From positions 104,746 to 141,990 of the forward strand of contig NZ_JACWCT010000103.1 in NCBI RefSeq assembly GCF_016613415.1: 37,245 nt of DNA, read 5' to 3'. The position numbers and the translations under genes were made by a program. This stretch comes from Methylobacterium ajmalii (lineage in GTDB: Bacteria > Pseudomonadota > Alphaproteobacteria > Rhizobiales > Beijerinckiaceae). Below, piece after piece: positions 1 to 11,875 of the stretch (its first letter is position 1; every line of letters starts with the position of its first letter). Under the pieces are notes generated by a model, which was not told the DNA's origin, made no database searches, and saw nothing but the letters and a program-made list of their open reading frames with translations.

Positions 1-117
1 AAGGAGGGCTCCAGAAGTCTCAGGGCTAGCTGGAGCCCTCCTTCGAGGTCAGTCGATCTGCGATCGAGTGCGATCTATGATCGCCAACACCTCAGGATGA
101 GGTTGCGGGTGGGGCGA
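1..117. repeat. Palindromic intergenic repeat, copy 1 (cut by window edge)
   Basis: A 14-bp perfect inverted repeat (AAGGAGGGCTCCAG at 1-14, complement at 30-43) is followed by a GATC-rich spacer and the outer arm CACCTCAGGATGAGGT at 88-103. The same elements in the same order recur near 8018, 12290 and 24448. The left outer arm lies beyond the window. The element is just downstream of ssuB and its hairpin could also end ssu transcription. It is a REP-like non-coding repeat and encodes nothing visible. Confidence 0.8.
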
Positions 118-154
118 AGCGGGCGTTTCGTCCGATTGTTCTCCGAACGATCCG

Positions 155-991
155 TCAACCCCGCCCATCCAGCAGGTGGTCGAGGATGCGGCCTTCGAGG
201 GCCGCCAGCTCCGGGTCGCCGCGGCGACGCGGGCGGGGCACCGGCACCGCCACGTCGAGGGCGATGCGGCCGGATTCGACGACGAGGATGCGGTCGGCGA
301 GCGCCACCGCCTCGGCGACGTCATGGGTGACGAGGAGGGCCGTGAAGCCCTGCGCGCGCCAGATCCGCTCGATCATCGCCTGCATGTCGATGCGGGTGAG
401 CGCGTCGAGGGCCCCGAGGGGCTCGTCGAGGGCGAGCATCCCCGGACGGCTGACGAGGGCGCGGGCGAGGGCCACCCGCTGGCGCTGGCCGCCCGAGAGG
501 GTGGCGGGCCACTGCTCCGCCTTCTCGGCGAGGCCGACTTCCGTGAGCGCCGATGCGGCGCGGGCACGCCGCTCCGCCGCCGTGCCGCCGCGCAGGCCGA
601 CCGCGACGTTGTCGAGGACGCTGGCCCAGGGCAGGAGGCGCGGTTCCTGGAACATGATCCGGCGCGGGGCGTCCGGGCGCGGAGTGCCCTCGCCCTCGAC
701 CGCGACGCGGCCGGCGCTCGGCGCCTCGAGGCCGAGGATCAGGCGCAGCAGGGTGGACTTGCCGCAGCCCGAGCGCCCGACCACGGCGACGAACTGGCCG
801 GCCGGGATGTGCAGGTCGAGCCCGTCGATGACCGGCTTGCCGCCGTCGAAGCTCTTGGAGAGGCCGCGCAGGGTGAGGCCGAGGCCGGGAGCGGCCCGGT
901 CGCGGGCGATCTCGCGGTCGATGGCCTCGCGGCGCAGGCGCGCAGGGGCGGCGGGGGCGCCCTCGAACCGGCGCAGGGTGCTGGCGAACAT
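155..991 (-). CDS. ssuB: Aliphatic sulfonate ABC transporter, ATP-binding protein SsuB
   Basis: This 278-residue protein is the cytoplasmic ATPase of an organosulfonate importer. It shows Walker [10 protein letters not shown] (72-80), Q-loop Q115, signature LSGGQ (165-169), Walker B with D189 and E190, and switch histidine H223, so all ATPase motifs are intact. The phrase FQEPRLLPW after the Q-loop is typical of the SsuB/TauB/nitrate group. It has about 30 extra N-terminal residues before the ABC domain. It is the last gene of a four-gene minus-strand operon and follows ssuC by 43 bp. The substrate class (sulfonate rather than taurine or nitrate) is inferred from the neighbouring FMN reductase and SsuA-like protein. 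Confidence 0.9.
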   Translation of the reverse strand: MFASTLRRFEGAPAAPARLRREAIDREIARDRAAPGLGLTLRGLSKSFDGGKPVIDGLDLHIPAGQFVAVVGRSGCGKSTLLRLILGLEAPSAGRVAVEGEGTPRPDAPRRIMFQEPRLLPWASVLDNVAVGLRGGTAAERRARAASALTEVGLAEKAEQWPATLSGGQRQRVALARALVSRPGMLALDEPLGALDALTRIDMQAMIERIWRAQGFTALLVTHDVAEAVALADRILVVESGRIALDVAVPVPRPRRRGDPELAALEGRILDHLLDGRG

Positions 992-1034
992 GTGGGGAGA
1001 CCCTGGTGAGGAAATTCCGGACGCGGGTTGGGAG

Positions 1035-1835
1035 TCAGGCGGCGCGGTAGGCGGGGTTCCAGGCGAGGCAGGCGCGCTCGAGCCGGCGGGTGGCGAGGTC
1101 GGCGACCTTGCCGAGCAGCGCGTAGATCAGGATCGCCAGCACCACGACGTCGACCAGCATGAACTCGCGCGCCTGCATCGCCATGTAGCCGAGCCCGGAG
1201 GAGGCCGAGATCGTCTCGGCGACGATGAGCGTCAGCCACATGATGCCGAGCGCGTAGCGCAGGCCCACGAAGACCGACGGCAGGGCGCCGGGCAGCACCA
1301 CGCGCCAGAACAGCTCGGGCCGCGACATGCCGTAGATCCGGCCCATCTCGACCAGCTGCGGATCGACCGAGCGGATGCCGTGCAGGGTATTGGCGTAGAT
1401 CGGGAAGAACACGCCGAGCGCCACCAGGAAGAGCTTGGCCTCCTCGCCGATGCCGAACCACAGGATGACGAGCGGGATCAGCGACAGGTGCGGGATGTTG
1501 CGGATCATCTGCACGGTGGTGTCGGTGAGGCTGTCGGAGAGGCGCGACAGCCCGTTGGCGAGCCCGAGGGCAAAGCCGATGCCGCCGCCGATCAGGAAGC
1601 CGCTCGCCGCCCGCAGGAAGCTGACGCCGAGATTGGTCCAGAGCTCGCCGGTTTCGGCCAGCCGCCAGCCGGCCGCCGCCACGTCGAGGGGAGCCGGCAT
1701 CAGCCGGGTCGAGACCAGCCCGGCCGAGCCGGCGGCCTGCCAGCCGAGGAGGATCGCGGCCGGGAGCAGCCAGGGGGCGAGGCGGCGCGCGACCGAGGCG
1801 GGGGAAGGGAGGGCGGGCCGGGAGATCGCGGACAT
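1035..1835 (-). CDS. ssuC: Aliphatic sulfonate ABC transporter permease SsuC
   Basis: A 266-residue inner-membrane permease of the binding-protein-dependent type. An N-terminal hydrophobic segment (about 20-40) is followed by several further membrane segments. The cytoplasmic EAA loop is visible as [20 protein letters not shown] (about 157-176), which docks on SsuB. The length matches SsuC. The ATG at 1835 lies 7 bp after the ssuA stop codon, so the two are almost certainly co-transcribed. The usual ssuD gene between ssuA and ssuC is missing. Confidence 0.9.
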   Translation of the reverse strand: MSAISRPALPSPASVARRLAPWLLPAAILLGWQAAGSAGLVSTRLMPAPLDVAAAGWRLAETGELWTNLGVSFLRAASGFLIGGGIGFALGLANGLSRLSDSLTDTTVQMIRNIPHLSLIPLVILWFGIGEEAKLFLVALGVFFPIYANTLHGIRSVDPQLVEMGRIYGMSRPELFWRVVLPGALPSVFVGLRYALGIMWLTLIVAETISASSGLGYMAMQAREFMLVDVVVLAILIYALLGKVADLATRRLERACLAWNPAYRAA

Positions 1836-1842
1836 GGGAGGA

Positions 1843-2799
1843 TCAGCCGTTCTGGGAGGCGGGCGTGCGGAGCGCGTCGGCGATCCGGATCGGCCGCGGG
1901 ATCAGGCCGAGGGCGTGGAAGCGGTCGGCGACGCGCTGCTGCTCGGCGATGGCGCTCGGGGTCATCGGGCCGATGACGTAGTCGGTGCGGTCCACCGCCC
2001 GGCGGGTCGCGGTGAGCGGCACGCCGGTACCCCTGGAGAGGAGGGCGGCCACCTCGCCGCGGTTGGCCTCGCACCAGCGCGCCACGCCGGACAGCGCCTC
2101 GAGCGCCGCGTCGAGCACCGGGGCGCGCTCGGTCGCGACGGTCCTGTGGGCGAGGAAGAAGTTGTTGGGCTTGGCGATGTCGGTGGCGAGCGCCAGCACC
2201 CGGGTCGTCGGCTGCATCTCCGCGATGGCGAAGTACGGGTCCCAGATCGTCCAGGCATCGACGCTGCCGCGGGCGAAGGCGGCGGCCGCATCGGCCGGGG
2301 CGAGCGTCACCGGCTCGATGTCGCGGTAGGTCAGCCCCGCCTTCTCCAGCGCAGCGATGGTGAGGTTGTGGGCGCTCGACGCCTTGGCGAAGGCGACGCG
2401 CTTGCCCCTCAGATCCGCCAGGGTACGGATGGGCGAATCCTTCTGGACCAGCACCGCCGCGCCCGAGCCCGCCGCCTCCTGGGCCGCCACGTAGACGAGG
2501 GGCGACCCGGCGGCCTGCGCGAAGACCGGCGGCGCGTCCCCGGTCTGGCCGAGATCGAGGGCCCCCAGGCTGATCGCCTCGAGGAGCGGCGGGCCGAACG
2601 AGAACTCGACCCAGGTGACCCCGACGCCGAGGGGCTTGAGCGCCGCCTCGATCGCCCCTTGCTGCTTGGCGACGACCAGGATGCCGTTCTTCTGGTAGCC
2701 GATGCGCAGGGTGTCGGCGCCGGCGGCCGAGGCCGGCGAGGGAGCCGGCAGGGCGACGCCGGCGAGCACCGCCGCCAGCAGCGTGCGACGGTCGATCAC
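1843..2799 (-). CDS. ssuA: Aliphatic sulfonate-binding periplasmic protein SsuA
   Basis: A 318-residue periplasmic binding protein of the SsuA/NMT1 type. The GTG start at 2799 was chosen because it gives a clean signal peptide (RRTLLAAVLAG, cleavage near PASA-A at about 25), has GGAGG 7 bp upstream, and overlaps the preceding reductase stop by 4 bp (GTGA). The mature protein begins DTLRIGYQKNGILVVAKQQG, the classic SsuA opening, and contains DAWTIWDPYFA. It should capture alkanesulfonates and deliver them to SsuC/SsuB. The reading frame stays open far upstream, but that part is the antisense-like shadow of the reductase gene. Confidence 0.9.
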   Translation of the reverse strand: MIDRRTLLAAVLAGVALPAPSPASAAGADTLRIGYQKNGILVVAKQQGAIEAALKPLGVGVTWVEFSFGPPLLEAISLGALDLGQTGDAPPVFAQAAGSPLVYVAAQEAAGSGAAVLVQKDSPIRTLADLRGKRVAFAKASSAHNLTIAALEKAGLTYRDIEPVTLAPADAAAAFARGSVDAWTIWDPYFAIAEMQPTTRVLALATDIAKPNNFFLAHRTVATERAPVLDAALEALSGVARWCEANRGEVAALLSRGTGVPLTATRRAVDRTDYVIGPMTPSAIAEQQRVADRFHALGLIPRPIRIADALRTPASQNG

Positions 2800-3377
2800 C
2801 GGGCACCTCCGGCGACGCGGGCGAGGGGGGCGGCCTCGGCGGCCCGGGCGCCGGCCAGCGCCGCGAGCTGGGCGCCGGCCTCGGCCACCCGCTGGCGTAT
2901 CACCACGGAGTCGAGGCCGCCGTCGCGAAAGTCGGGATCGGAGGCGTAGACCGCCGTCGGGACGGTCAACGCGGTGAAGAAGCCGAAGAGCGGGCGCAGG
3001 GAATGCTCGACCACCAGCGCGTGGCGCGACCCGCCGCCGGTGGCGGCGAGCGCCACCGGCTTGCCGGCGAGCGCCTCGGGCGAGACGAGGTCGAACAGGT
3101 GCTTGAACAGGCCCGTATAGGCGCCCTTGTAGACGGGGGTGCCGACCACGAGGGCGTCGGCCTCCTCCACCGCCTCGACGATGCGCCGGGCGGGCAGCGA
3201 GAGCTGGTCGCGGGAGAAGGCTCCCCCGAGGCCCGGGCCGGCATCGACCAGATCGAAGATCCGCACGTCGACCGGCACCCGCACGGCGGCCTCGGCGGCG
3301 ATCGCCTCGACCAGGGTGCGGGTCTTCGAGGGCCGCTGGATGTTGGCGGAGAAGCCGACGAGGCGCAGGCGCGTCAT
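2796..3377 (-). CDS. NAD(P)H-dependent FMN reductase (MsuE/SsuE type)
   Basis: A 193-residue flavodoxin-fold reductase that supplies FMNH2 to a two-component sulfonate monooxygenase. The phosphate-binding loop GFSANIQRPSKTR lies at the N-terminus and the flavin-contact segment GTPVYKGAYTGLFKHLFD at about 78-95; both are typical of the SsuE/MsuE family. The ATG at 3377 puts the beta strand RLRLVGFS immediately after the start; an in-frame upstream codon at 3473 would add a low-complexity leader. It is the first gene of the sulfonate operon. Its partner monooxygenase (SsuD or MsuD) is not in the window, so MsuE versus SsuE cannot be settled. Confidence 0.85.
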   Translation of the reverse strand: MTRLRLVGFSANIQRPSKTRTLVEAIAAEAAVRVPVDVRIFDLVDAGPGLGGAFSRDQLSLPARRIVEAVEEADALVVGTPVYKGAYTGLFKHLFDLVSPEALAGKPVALAATGGGSRHALVVEHSLRPLFGFFTALTVPTAVYASDPDFRDGGLDSVVIRQRVAEAGAQLAALAGARAAEAAPLARVAGGAR

Positions 3378-3962
3378 GGAGGTCCATCCGATGCTCGAGG
3401 AGGGCGGCACGGCCGGGGCGTCCAACCCCCGTGCTGATGCCTCTACGATGCCGCCGCCCTCAAGATCAGTCAACGAAATGGAATTTCAAATGAATGTATT
3501 GAGGGAGTAGTTATTGCCATAAAGACGAGATATTTGAGAAAATACGATTTCCCGGCGCTCGAAACCTGGAACGATGACGCCGCGCACCGGGTCCGACCGT
3601 CTCCCTCGACCGGACGGGCGCGCGCAGCGCTGCGCCGGCCGGGCGGAACTCGGATCCGGATCCATGGGACCGGATCTACGGGCTCGCCGGAACCGGGCAG
3701 CGAGGCCGGCCCGGCCGCCACGGATCGAGCGCAGGATCGGGATTAAATCCGACCTGCGAACGTGCATGGCAGTCGAGAGCCGCTATATGGGAGTGTCTGC
3801 CGATAAAAAGAATACCGGGCGATGTAAAAATACTCCACCTCGACACGGTTCACGATGATCGACATCGGCGCATCATTGGGGTAATCGACCGCCCGTGCTG
3901 ACGGATCGTCGCGGACAATCCGTTTCGGCATCTTGCAGAGCACCTTGCCAGGGGCCCCGACG
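3378..3962. other. Intergenic region with divergent promoters, no gene
   Basis: This gap lies between the ssu operon and the TerB-like gene. Positions about 3470-3555 are clearly AT-rich against the background and include the small palindrome GAAATGGAATTTC (3475-3487), a reasonable place for the ssu promoter and a sulfur-responsive regulator. A second AT-rich patch at about 3785-3845 may hold the promoter of the TerB-like gene. A reading frame on the minus strand at 3743-4003 overlaps the TerB start and resembles no known protein. Confidence 0.5.
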
Positions 3963-4382
3963 ATGTTCAACATGTTCAAGTCGCAGACCTCGCTCGACCT
4001 CACGCCGCGGACCTGCCTCGCGGTCTCGCTGATCTACTGCATGGGTTCGGACGGCGAGATCGACCCGGAGGAGGTCGGCCACCTGATGTCCGTGCTCGGC
4101 CGCCACACGACGCGCCAGCACCTCGAATCCGCCGTCCGCTACGCCCGCGCCACCCAGCCGGCGCAGTTCCTGGCCGACGCGGCGCCCCGCCTGCGCCCGG
4201 ACCAGCGGCTCTGCATCGTCCTCAACATGATCGACAGCGCCATGGCGGACGGCGAAGCCGAGCCGGGCGAGCAGCGCCTCATCATGCAGTTCGCCGAGGC
4301 CTTCGGCCTGTCGGAGCAGGAGCTGACCCCGTACTTCAAGGCCCTGGTGGCGAAGAACGACCGGGCGGTGCTGGACCGGTGA
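3963..4382 (+). CDS. TerB-like small cytoplasmic protein
   Basis: A 139-residue, all-helical protein resembling the TerB / DjlA N-terminal domain family. Two acidic motifs, SDGEIDPEE (about 29-37) and ADGEAEPGE (about 95-103), occur at the equivalent positions of the two halves, as in TerB where they bind metal. The ATG at 3963 is preferred; a TTG at 3933 would extend it by 10 residues. There is no signal peptide or membrane segment. It stands alone, with no terC, terD or terE nearby, so a role in tellurite resistance should not be assumed. Confidence 0.65.
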   Translation: MFNMFKSQTSLDLTPRTCLAVSLIYCMGSDGEIDPEEVGHLMSVLGRHTTRQHLESAVRYARATQPAQFLADAAPRLRPDQRLCIVLNMIDSAMADGEAEPGEQRLIMQFAEAFGLSEQELTPYFKALVAKNDRAVLDR

Positions 4383-4748
4383 GGCGAGGCGGCCGGGCGT
4401 GCTCCGATCCGCTCGGCTCGCAAGATAAACGCGGGCTTCCCCGTCCGCCTCCGCGGGCAGGGCAATCGCATCGCGATCGGCTGCGATCCGATCCGCACTG
4501 CGGATGACACCAGACAGCGGCCTCTCCGACCGGGGAGGCTGCTCGATGGATGCGCCGTGCCAACAGCGATCCAGCATATTCAGATGACCTTCGCCGACAT
4601 GCGATGGCCCTGCCCCTCGGGAGAGGAAATCCCGCGCCTGATTTTGCGATGATTTTTTTGCGGATGGCCTGATGGAAAAGTAGAGAAGGTCGCGATTGAT
4701 CGCTTGCGATGCGGCGCGAGGGCATCGAGCGCATGACTCGCCCCTCCC
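4383..4748. other. Intergenic region between convergent genes, nothing recognised
   Basis: This stretch separates the TerB-like gene and dnaE2, whose 3' ends face each other. It has an AT-rich patch with a T-run near 4651-4660 and a short ATCGC-TT-GCGAT hairpin near 4698-4709, but no strong terminator or open frame that I would defend. Confidence 0.4.
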
Positions 4749-7970
<3,222 letters not shown>

Positions 7971-8017
7971 CGGGGGCGCGACCGGCTGCCGACGACGGCA
8001 CCGTCGGCATGTCCCGT

Positions 8018-8150
8018 CCCACCCGCGACCTCCTCCCGAGCTGCGACCGTCAGCGAGCCTCGAAGGAGGGCTCCGGATGTCGCGGTGATCCCTGGAGCCC
8101 TCCTTCGAGGCTCCCTCCGGTCGCACCTCGGGACGAGGTCGCGGATGGGA
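8018..8150. repeat. Palindromic intergenic repeat, copy 2 (imuB-dnaE2 gap)
   Basis: A perfect 20-bp inverted repeat (8055-8074 and 8094-8113, core GGAGGGCTCC / GGAGCCCTCC) is enclosed by outer arms that also pair imperfectly (8018-8033 with 8135-8150). The whole element can fold as a cruciform or RNA stem of about 130 nt. It occupies most of the gap between imuB and dnaE2 and could attenuate or stabilise the transcript there. Confidence 0.85.
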
Positions 8151-8193
8151 CGAGATCCGGCCCGATCGAGCAGGCTCCGAGCGATCCGGCGCA

Positions 8194-9696
8194 TCACGCC
8201 TCCCCCAGCCCATGCAGCCACCAGCGCGCGCCGTCCCGGGTCAGGCAATCGCGAAACAGCCAGTAGCGGGCGCCGGTCTCGTCCTCGACCCGGTAATAGT
8301 CGCGGGTGGCCGCGACCTCGTCCTCGGCGAGCCACCACTCGCCGAAGATGCGCTCCGGCCCGTCGGCCCGCGCCACCCGGCGGCGGGTGCCGCGCCAGGT
8401 GAAGGCGGTGGGCGGCGCGTCGGGCAGCGCGGCCAGGACCGCCACCGGCTCCGGCACGGGCAGCAGCCGGCCGGGCCGCGGCAGGTCGGCGGGCCAGGTG
8501 ACGCCGGTGGCCGGGCTCAACGGGGCGACCCGGCGCACCGCCCGCTCGGGCCACTCGCTCTCGACCGGGCTGCGGCGAAACACCCGGCCGGGCCCGAGGC
8601 GCAGCACCAGCCGGTCGACGAGCTCGGCCATCGCGTCGGGGTCCGGCTCCTCGCCGGGGGCGGCGAGCTGGCGCGCGTCCAGGCGCTCGACGCGGGGAGC
8701 CGACAGCCGCGCCTCGTCGAGGCCGTGGCCGGGATCGATCTGCGGCAGACGCTCGGTGAGCAGGCGGGCGAGGTGGGTGGGGTCTCGGCTCGGCCGGGCG
8801 GTGCCGACGCTGACCGCCTGGTCGAGGCCGTCGACGCGGCGAAACACCAGGTCGAGCCGGCGTGCCCCGAGCCCGTGCCGGGTAAGCGCCTCGGCCAGCA
8901 TGGCGCAGAGCCGCCCGGCCACCCGGGCCAGGGTCTCGGGCGCCCCGATCGGCTCCGGGAAGGCGAGGCGCACGGCGTGCTCGGCCGGGGGCGCGAGATA
9001 GGCGAGCGGCTCGGGGGCATGGCCGAGGGCCTGGTCGAGGCGGCGGCCGGGCTCCTCGCCGAAGCGCAGGCGCAGCGGGCCGCGCGGCTGGTCGAGGAGG
9101 TGGGCGACCCGGGTGAGGCCGAGCTGGGCCAGACCCGAGACGGTCCCACGATCGAGGCGCAGGGCCCAGAGCGGCAGGTCGAGGAGGTGGGGGCGCTGCC
9201 CGGCCGGCGGCAGCACGGTCTCCGGCGGCAGGCAGCGGGCGGCGGCCCAGGCGGCGCCCGGCGTGTCGGCGAGCGCCACCCGCACCCGGTAGCCGGCCCG
9301 GGCGAGGCGCCGCCGCAGGGAGCCGAGCAACGCCGCCTCGCCGCCCTGCAGGTGGGCGGCGCCGGCGACGTCGATCCAGATCCCGTCCGGCGGGTCGGGG
9401 GCGACGAGGGGCGCGTAGATCAGGCACCAGGCCGCGAGGCGGTGGAGCGCCGCCGCGTCGCCCTCCGGGTCGGCGGCGATCACCGCGAGGCCCGGCACCA
9501 TCGCCTGCGCCTGCGCCAGAGCGAGGCCGGGGCGCAGGCCAGCCGCCCGGGCGGCCCGGTCGAGGGCGGTGATCACCCGGCGCGGCCCGTCCTGGCCGGC
9601 GGCCACCACCGGCTCATCCGGCGGCGGCCCGCCGTGCCGGCGCCGCCAGCGGTCGGTCGGCCAGCTCGGCAGGAAGACGCAGACGACCCTTCGCAT
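8194..9696 (-). CDS. imuB: ImuB, inactive Y-family polymerase of the SOS mutasome
   Basis: A 500-residue protein of the UmuC/DinB-like superfamily. The N-terminus [16 protein letters not shown] is the ImuB version of the Y-family palm; the metal-binding acidic residue expected near the start of an active Y-polymerase is not there, consistent with ImuB being a non-catalytic hub. The family role is to connect ImuA and DnaE2 to the sliding clamp. The ATG at 9696 overlaps the 3' end of imuA by 83 bp in another frame, implying translational coupling. The length is normal and I see no frameshift. Confidence 0.92.
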   Translation of the reverse strand: MRRVVCVFLPSWPTDRWRRRHGGPPPDEPVVAAGQDGPRRVITALDRAARAAGLRPGLALAQAQAMVPGLAVIAADPEGDAAALHRLAAWCLIYAPLVAPDPPDGIWIDVAGAAHLQGGEAALLGSLRRRLARAGYRVRVALADTPGAAWAAARCLPPETVLPPAGQRPHLLDLPLWALRLDRGTVSGLAQLGLTRVAHLLDQPRGPLRLRFGEEPGRRLDQALGHAPEPLAYLAPPAEHAVRLAFPEPIGAPETLARVAGRLCAMLAEALTRHGLGARRLDLVFRRVDGLDQAVSVGTARPSRDPTHLARLLTERLPQIDPGHGLDEARLSAPRVERLDARQLAAPGEEPDPDAMAELVDRLVLRLGPGRVFRRSPVESEWPERAVRRVAPLSPATGVTWPADLPRPGRLLPVPEPVAVLAALPDAPPTAFTWRGTRRRVARADGPERIFGEWWLAEDEVAATRDYYRVEDETGARYWLFRDCLTRDGARWWLHGLGEA

Positions 9697-10354
9697 CGGG
9701 AGCCTCGAGGAGCCAGGTGCGGGGCTCGGCGCCCCGGGCGCGAACGAGCGCCACGGTCCAGCGGGCCCGCGACAGGCCCGGGACGGAGAGAGCGGGAGAC
9801 GGCGCCGCGGTGACGCCCCAGCGGGTGGCGGCGGCGTTGGGCTCGGGCACGGCGGCGCCCCAGCGGCGGATCACCAGGGCGAGGCCCCCGCTGCCCTCGG
9901 CGGCGAGCTGGAGCCGGCGCGACGGGGTGAGCCCGAGCCGGGCGACCTCGCCGACCACCGCCGCGAGGCCGCGATGGCGCAACCCCTCCTCCATGGTGGG
10001 CAGCACCTCGGTCTCGCGCCGGGTCTCGGCGTAGAGCACCCGGTCGGGATGGAGACCGACCGCGGCGAGGCCGGGGGCGAAAAGGTCGCGGCGGGTGAGG
10101 CACCACAGGACCGGGCCGGGGAGCCGGGCCAGGATCGCGGCGACGAACAAAGCCGCGAGCGCCCCCTCCCCGTCCACCGGGCCCGCCGCCAGCACCTCGT
10201 GCACCGCGCCGAGGCGCAGGCCCCCGCCCGGCAGATGGGCGTCGATCGGGTCGACGCCGAAGGACAGGACCGGACGTCCCGCCGCCTCGGGCGCCAGCCC
10301 GCCGATCTGCTCGCGCAACGCCGCGAGCTGCCGTTCCCGCCCGGCCTGTCGCAT
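9614..10354 (-). CDS. imuA: ImuA, RecA-like SOS mutagenesis protein
   Basis: A 246-residue protein related to SulA/RecA. Recognisable segments are LSFGVDPIDAHLPGGGLRLG (about 28-47), AVHEVLA directly after it, and LWCLTRRDLFAPGLAAVGL (about 79-97), in the order seen in alphaproteobacterial ImuA. The ATG at 10354 places the coil RERQLAALREQIGGL at the start, as in homologues; the frame is open further upstream but runs through the promoter. It is first in the imuA-imuB-dnaE2 cassette and lies directly downstream of a LexA box. Confidence 0.9.
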   Translation of the reverse strand: MRQAGRERQLAALREQIGGLAPEAAGRPVLSFGVDPIDAHLPGGGLRLGAVHEVLAAGPVDGEGALAALFVAAILARLPGPVLWCLTRRDLFAPGLAAVGLHPDRVLYAETRRETEVLPTMEEGLRHRGLAAVVGEVARLGLTPSRRLQLAAEGSGGLALVIRRWGAAVPEPNAAATRWGVTAAPSPALSVPGLSRARWTVALVRARGAEPRTWLLEAPDAKGRLRLPAELADRPLAAPARRAAAG

Positions 10355-10386
10355 CTCATGCCCATCACCGACCGAAACCCGAATAT

Positions 10387-10401
10387 GTTCCTGTTTTGTT
10401 C
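10387..10401 (-). promoter_or_regulatory. LexA (SOS) box upstream of imuA
   Basis: GTTCCTGTTTTGTTC matches the alphaproteobacterial LexA operator GTTC-N7-GTTC exactly. It sits 33 bp before the imuA start codon and is flanked by a 7-bp inverted repeat (CGAAACC at 10373-10379, GGTTTCG at 10402-10408). It predicts SOS induction of imuA, imuB and probably dnaE2. Confidence 0.85.
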
Positions 10402-10787
10402 GGTTTCGAGGGGGTGTCAACCGGGGCTGTGGACGGACGGCCCGATCGGCCCCCGGAATCCCGGCTCCCTGTTGACGGCAGCGGGGACAACGGCCTCGGC
10501 CCGAGTCGCAAGGCCTTGGACCACAACGCGATCGGTCCGGCTCGGGGCCCGCGCCGGATGCGGGCATAGCCGTGGGACAACCCGCGCCAAGCCGCCAGGA
10601 TCGCCGCTGAGCTGGATTCGGGGCCGGTAGGTGCCGTACAACTGTCCCCGGCACGGACGGGCCTCCACGGGCCTCCTGGCGGAGAATCCGGGGTTTCGGG
10701 CTCCGACCGTGCCGGGGGCGAGAATCGAGGTCGGGCGCGAGCCCGGAATCGGGCCTCGCCGGGGCCTGCCGCGGGCCCCGGACGGCA

Positions 10788-10969
10788 CGCCGACTTGCCT
10801 ACGGCGGGCCATCCGCGATTCACACAGCTTTCCAAGCTGTTAATCGGGGCCTTGCGCCGAGTAACCTACGGGCCTGCGCAGAGTCGCCTTCTCGGCCCCC
10901 CTGATTCCGCGCAGATGAGCCTACGGGCCTGCGCCGAGTTGCCTACGCGACCGCGCAGACCTGCCTACG
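10788..10969 (+). repeat. Iteron cluster A (six copies, forward)
   Basis: Copies of consensus CGCCGANTTGCCTACG start at 10788, 10855, 10877 (degenerate), 10910, 10932 and 10954. The copy at 10788 reads CGCCGACTTGCCTACG and that at 10932 CGCCGAGTTGCCTACG. Spacings of 67, 22, 33, 22 and 22 bp are close to multiples of 11, so the sites face the same side of the helix, as expected of initiator-binding iterons. The segment TCAAGCCCTTG follows at 10980 and is repeated beside the iteron at 12660. Confidence 0.85.
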
Positions 10970-10999
10970 CGAACAGGGCTCAAGCCCTTGATCGGCAAC

Positions 11000-11095
11000 G
11001 GAAAATCGCCACCCCATATAATACCCATATAGCTCTACGGATTCAGACTCTGAATCTTGATTCTGAATCTCTCATAAAAAGGGATTTGGGGATCA
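11000..11095. other. AT-rich segment, possible DNA unwinding element
   Basis: This stretch is much more AT-rich than its surroundings and directly follows iteron cluster A. It includes CCCATATA twice (11013-11020 and 11024-11031), spaced by 11 bp, then the GANTC cluster and a run of A residues. An AT-rich direct-repeat block beside iterons is the usual location for strand opening; this role is inferred. Confidence 0.55.
11040..11069. promoter_or_regulatory. Cluster of five GANTC (CcrM) sites in the origin
   Basis: GANTC occurs at 11040, 11046, 11052, 11059 and 11065. The first 17 bp form a perfect palindrome, GATTCAGA-C-TCTGAATC (11040-11056), and GATTC-T-GAATC follows at 11059-11069. GANTC is the target of the cell-cycle methyltransferase CcrM in alphaproteobacteria. 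Five in 30 bp is far above the one per several hundred bp expected at this GC content. Confidence 0.75.
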
Positions 11096-11494
11096 GGAGT
11101 TAGGGGGTTCTCGGGCTCGACCGACAGGTGCGCGGATCGCGTGCCGGCTTCGCGGGAGCGCCCTCCCCTCCCCGCTCCGGTTTCAGAGCTCGGGCCCGTC
11201 ATCCGGCCGAGGCTGAGAGTCTTGGAGCCACGAGCGGCGAGTCGGAGACTCGTGGCGCCCGAGTCCTCGTTCGACAAAGCCCAGAACAACCGGACGCGTT
11301 TCCCCGGGGATGAGTCCAGCCGAGGCTTGAGCCGGGTGAACCGACTCGCCTCGACGACCCCTGATGATTCGCCGTCCCGATGCGGGACTCCCTCTCGACT
11401 CGCCGGGCCTTGCCGGCGGCCGGATATACTTTGGCGCGACTCCCGCCGCCGTTGCCCCGGAAGGTTGGCGGGAGCCTGCGCCGTCCTGCGGCCG

Positions 11495-11682
11495 CGTAGG
11501 CAATTCGGCGTCGATGCAGTCACGGACCGTAGGCGGGTCTGCGTGGCGACGGTGCCGGAAAAGATGCGGAATCTCAACGCGGAAGCGTTCGATTCCGGGG
11601 GGAGCGGCGGTGACCGGAGGCGTAGGCAGTTCAGCGTGCCGGAGGGCGTGTCCGTGGAGTCCGAAGCGTAGGCAACTCGGCG
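11495..11682 (-). repeat. Iteron cluster B (four copies, reverse)
   Basis: The iteron appears in the opposite orientation (CGTAGGCAANTCGGCG) at 11495-11510, 11528-11543 (degenerate), 11621-11636 and 11667-11682, with a partial unit overlapping the last. The first two starts are 33 bp apart, as in cluster A. Clusters A and B point towards each other across about 525 bp that include AT-rich DNA and many GANTC sites. Confidence 0.8.
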
Positions 11683-11739
11683 TAGGACGGGCGTGCGGGG
11701 CTGGACCGATGCGATCGATCACGCATGTCATTCTGGCGG

Positions 11740-11875
11740 ATAATCGCTCGTATATCCGATGATCAATCTATATCTTGCGCCATGCAGTGTGTTTTTCGAA
11801 TAAAAATCCGTCTTATTGAGCAGGTAAAACAAAAATATATCTACAAAAATCAAAAATGACCATCGATATGACAGC
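11740..11875. other. Second AT-rich island
   Basis: About 135 bp with long A and T runs, for example around 11790-11860, stand out from GC-rich flanks. It lies just outside iteron cluster B. It may be a second melting region, a promoter region, or foreign DNA; no gene is visible. Confidence 0.5.

Noticed and set aside
186..1976. Long plus-strand open frame of about 596 codons opposite ssuB and ssuC
   Set aside because: Arginine/serine-rich composition, no family resemblance, and it covers two clear genes on the other strand; GC-rich DNA gives long false frames.
3743..4003. 86-codon minus-strand frame upstream of the TerB-like gene
   Set aside because: It overlaps the promoter and start of the TerB-like gene and shows no recognisable feature.
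10788..10969. Short repeats resembling a CRISPR array
   Set aside because: Units are 16 bp with 6-bp gaps or overlaps of spacing, lie in both orientations nearby and have no cas genes; they fit iterons.
11141..11671. Possible 176-residue protein in the origin region
   Set aside because: It reads through the reverse iterons, has random-looking R/P/S-rich sequence and no ribosome-binding site.
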